NCBI GenBank assembly: GCA_009617715.1
Contig: VTFK01000138.1
Location: forward strand, 1,116,001 to 1,180,000
Reading direction: 5' to 3'
DNA: 64,000 bases
Source: Plectrocnemia conspersa
Lineage: Eukaryota > Arthropoda > Insecta > Trichoptera > Polycentropodidae
A model generated the notes under the pieces. The model did not search any database. It saw only the letters and a list, made by a program, of their open reading frames with translations, and had not been told where the DNA came from. The translations under genes and the position numbers were made by a program. This document shows positions 63,550 to 64,000 of the stretch, in pieces; positions within the stretch are counted from its first letter, which is position 1, and every line of letters begins with the position of its first letter.

Positions 63550-63660
63550 AGTAATGGCCAGAATGGCGTAATCCATAAAGTGCTGGACTGAAAATCCATA
63601 GCCGTCATAGTCGTGAGTTTGATTGTCCCAACATAATTGATTTTTTATTTATAACCCTAT
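63550..63660 (+). repeat. Ser-tRNA-like SINE or tRNA pseudogene
   Basis: A box-like TGGCGTAATCCAT (63563-63575), an anticodon arm GGACTGAAAATCC with a 7-base loop, a long variable arm, and a B box-like GAGTTTGATTGTCC (about 63616-63629). The long variable arm and GGACT..AAATCC arm are features of tRNA-Ser. The loop is altered, the B box departs from GGTTCGANNCC and the acceptor stem does not close. It is followed by a T- and A-rich tail, so SINE is favoured over a working tRNA gene. Confidence 0.6.
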
Positions 63661-64000
63661 AAATAAAATCCATTATGACCTATATTGTAAGTTCTAGTGA
63701 TTGATAGCTTAATATTAAAATAAATTTACCATTACATAAAAACATGTATTACGAGTTTCCAGAATTATTCTATACATACCCTTGTGGTAATTGTTTACCT
63801 CGTTGAAACGCATTAGGCAAGCCTTGTCAAATTACAACGGTCAATTTACAATTGTAGCACCACTTGCACACGTTACTAGGTGACCCAAAAGTACGATATA
63901 ATAAATAAATGTAAATCATAAATAACTTAGAACGAATGTTTTATTATTAATTGATTATGTAATTTTAAATCATATGCTAAAAGCCTAACTTAATATTACA
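63661..64000. other. AT-rich non-coding sequence
   Basis: Nothing recognisable. Confidence 0.4.

Noticed and set aside
63550..63660. A functional tRNA-Ser gene
   Set aside because: The anticodon loop and B box are altered, the acceptor stem does not close, and an A/T-rich tail follows as in SINEs.

Overview
This window reads as non-coding nuclear DNA from an animal, most probably an insect. It is extremely AT-rich, has no long open reading frames, and carries long (TA)n microsatellites and a dense set of decayed transposable elements. These are non-LTR reverse transcriptases, tRNA-derived SINEs, Tc1 and mariner transposases, a hAT element, a piggyBac-type MITE, solo LTRs and Penelope-like remnants. 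The style of the LINE protein and the GC-rich first coding exon would fit a moth or butterfly, but the order cannot be fixed from this sequence.

Only one host coding exon can be supported. It runs from 61998 to 62116 on the + strand: a strong 3' splice site, an in-frame stop, an ATG in a good Kozak context, a 23-codon signal-peptide-like start and a GT donor. The gene is therefore secreted or membrane-anchored. Most of the window is probably the large intron upstream of that exon (or upstream flanking DNA), and 62117 onward is the next intron. I cannot name the gene.

Layout. 1-11 kb: AT-rich DNA with a protein-like open stretch on the - strand (680-1078), a SINE copy and two copies of an unclassified repeat (R1). 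11.7-20 kb: piggyBac-type MITE, RT remnant, SINE copies, a solo LTR with 5-bp target duplication, and a second RT remnant. 20.4-31 kb: two tandem repeats, a complete-ended hAT element (21558-22976), a mariner remnant, a 5'-truncated LINE (27885-29210) and a full-length but dead Tc1-like element (29767-31096). 31-46 kb: a second solo LTR (35001-35693), near-perfect hairpins and a five-copy tandem repeat of about 85 bp. 46-58 kb: two long (TA)n tracts, each joined to a copy of the same element, which carries a hammerhead-ribozyme-like core. 58-64 kb: an RT scrap, the coding exon and a Ser-tRNA-like SINE.

Between the elements lie islands of more balanced base composition, a few hundred bases each. 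They match no element here and are the best candidates for conserved enhancers.

The two strongest observations concern RNA structure in mobile elements. First, the LINE and the SINE family share a 3' tail that folds into a hairpin whose stem carries compensatory base changes between the two, the mark of a SINE using its partner LINE's reverse transcriptase. Second, the (TA)n-linked element carries CUGAUGA, GAAA and UA|G blocks in type-I hammerhead order, with pairable stems in both copies.
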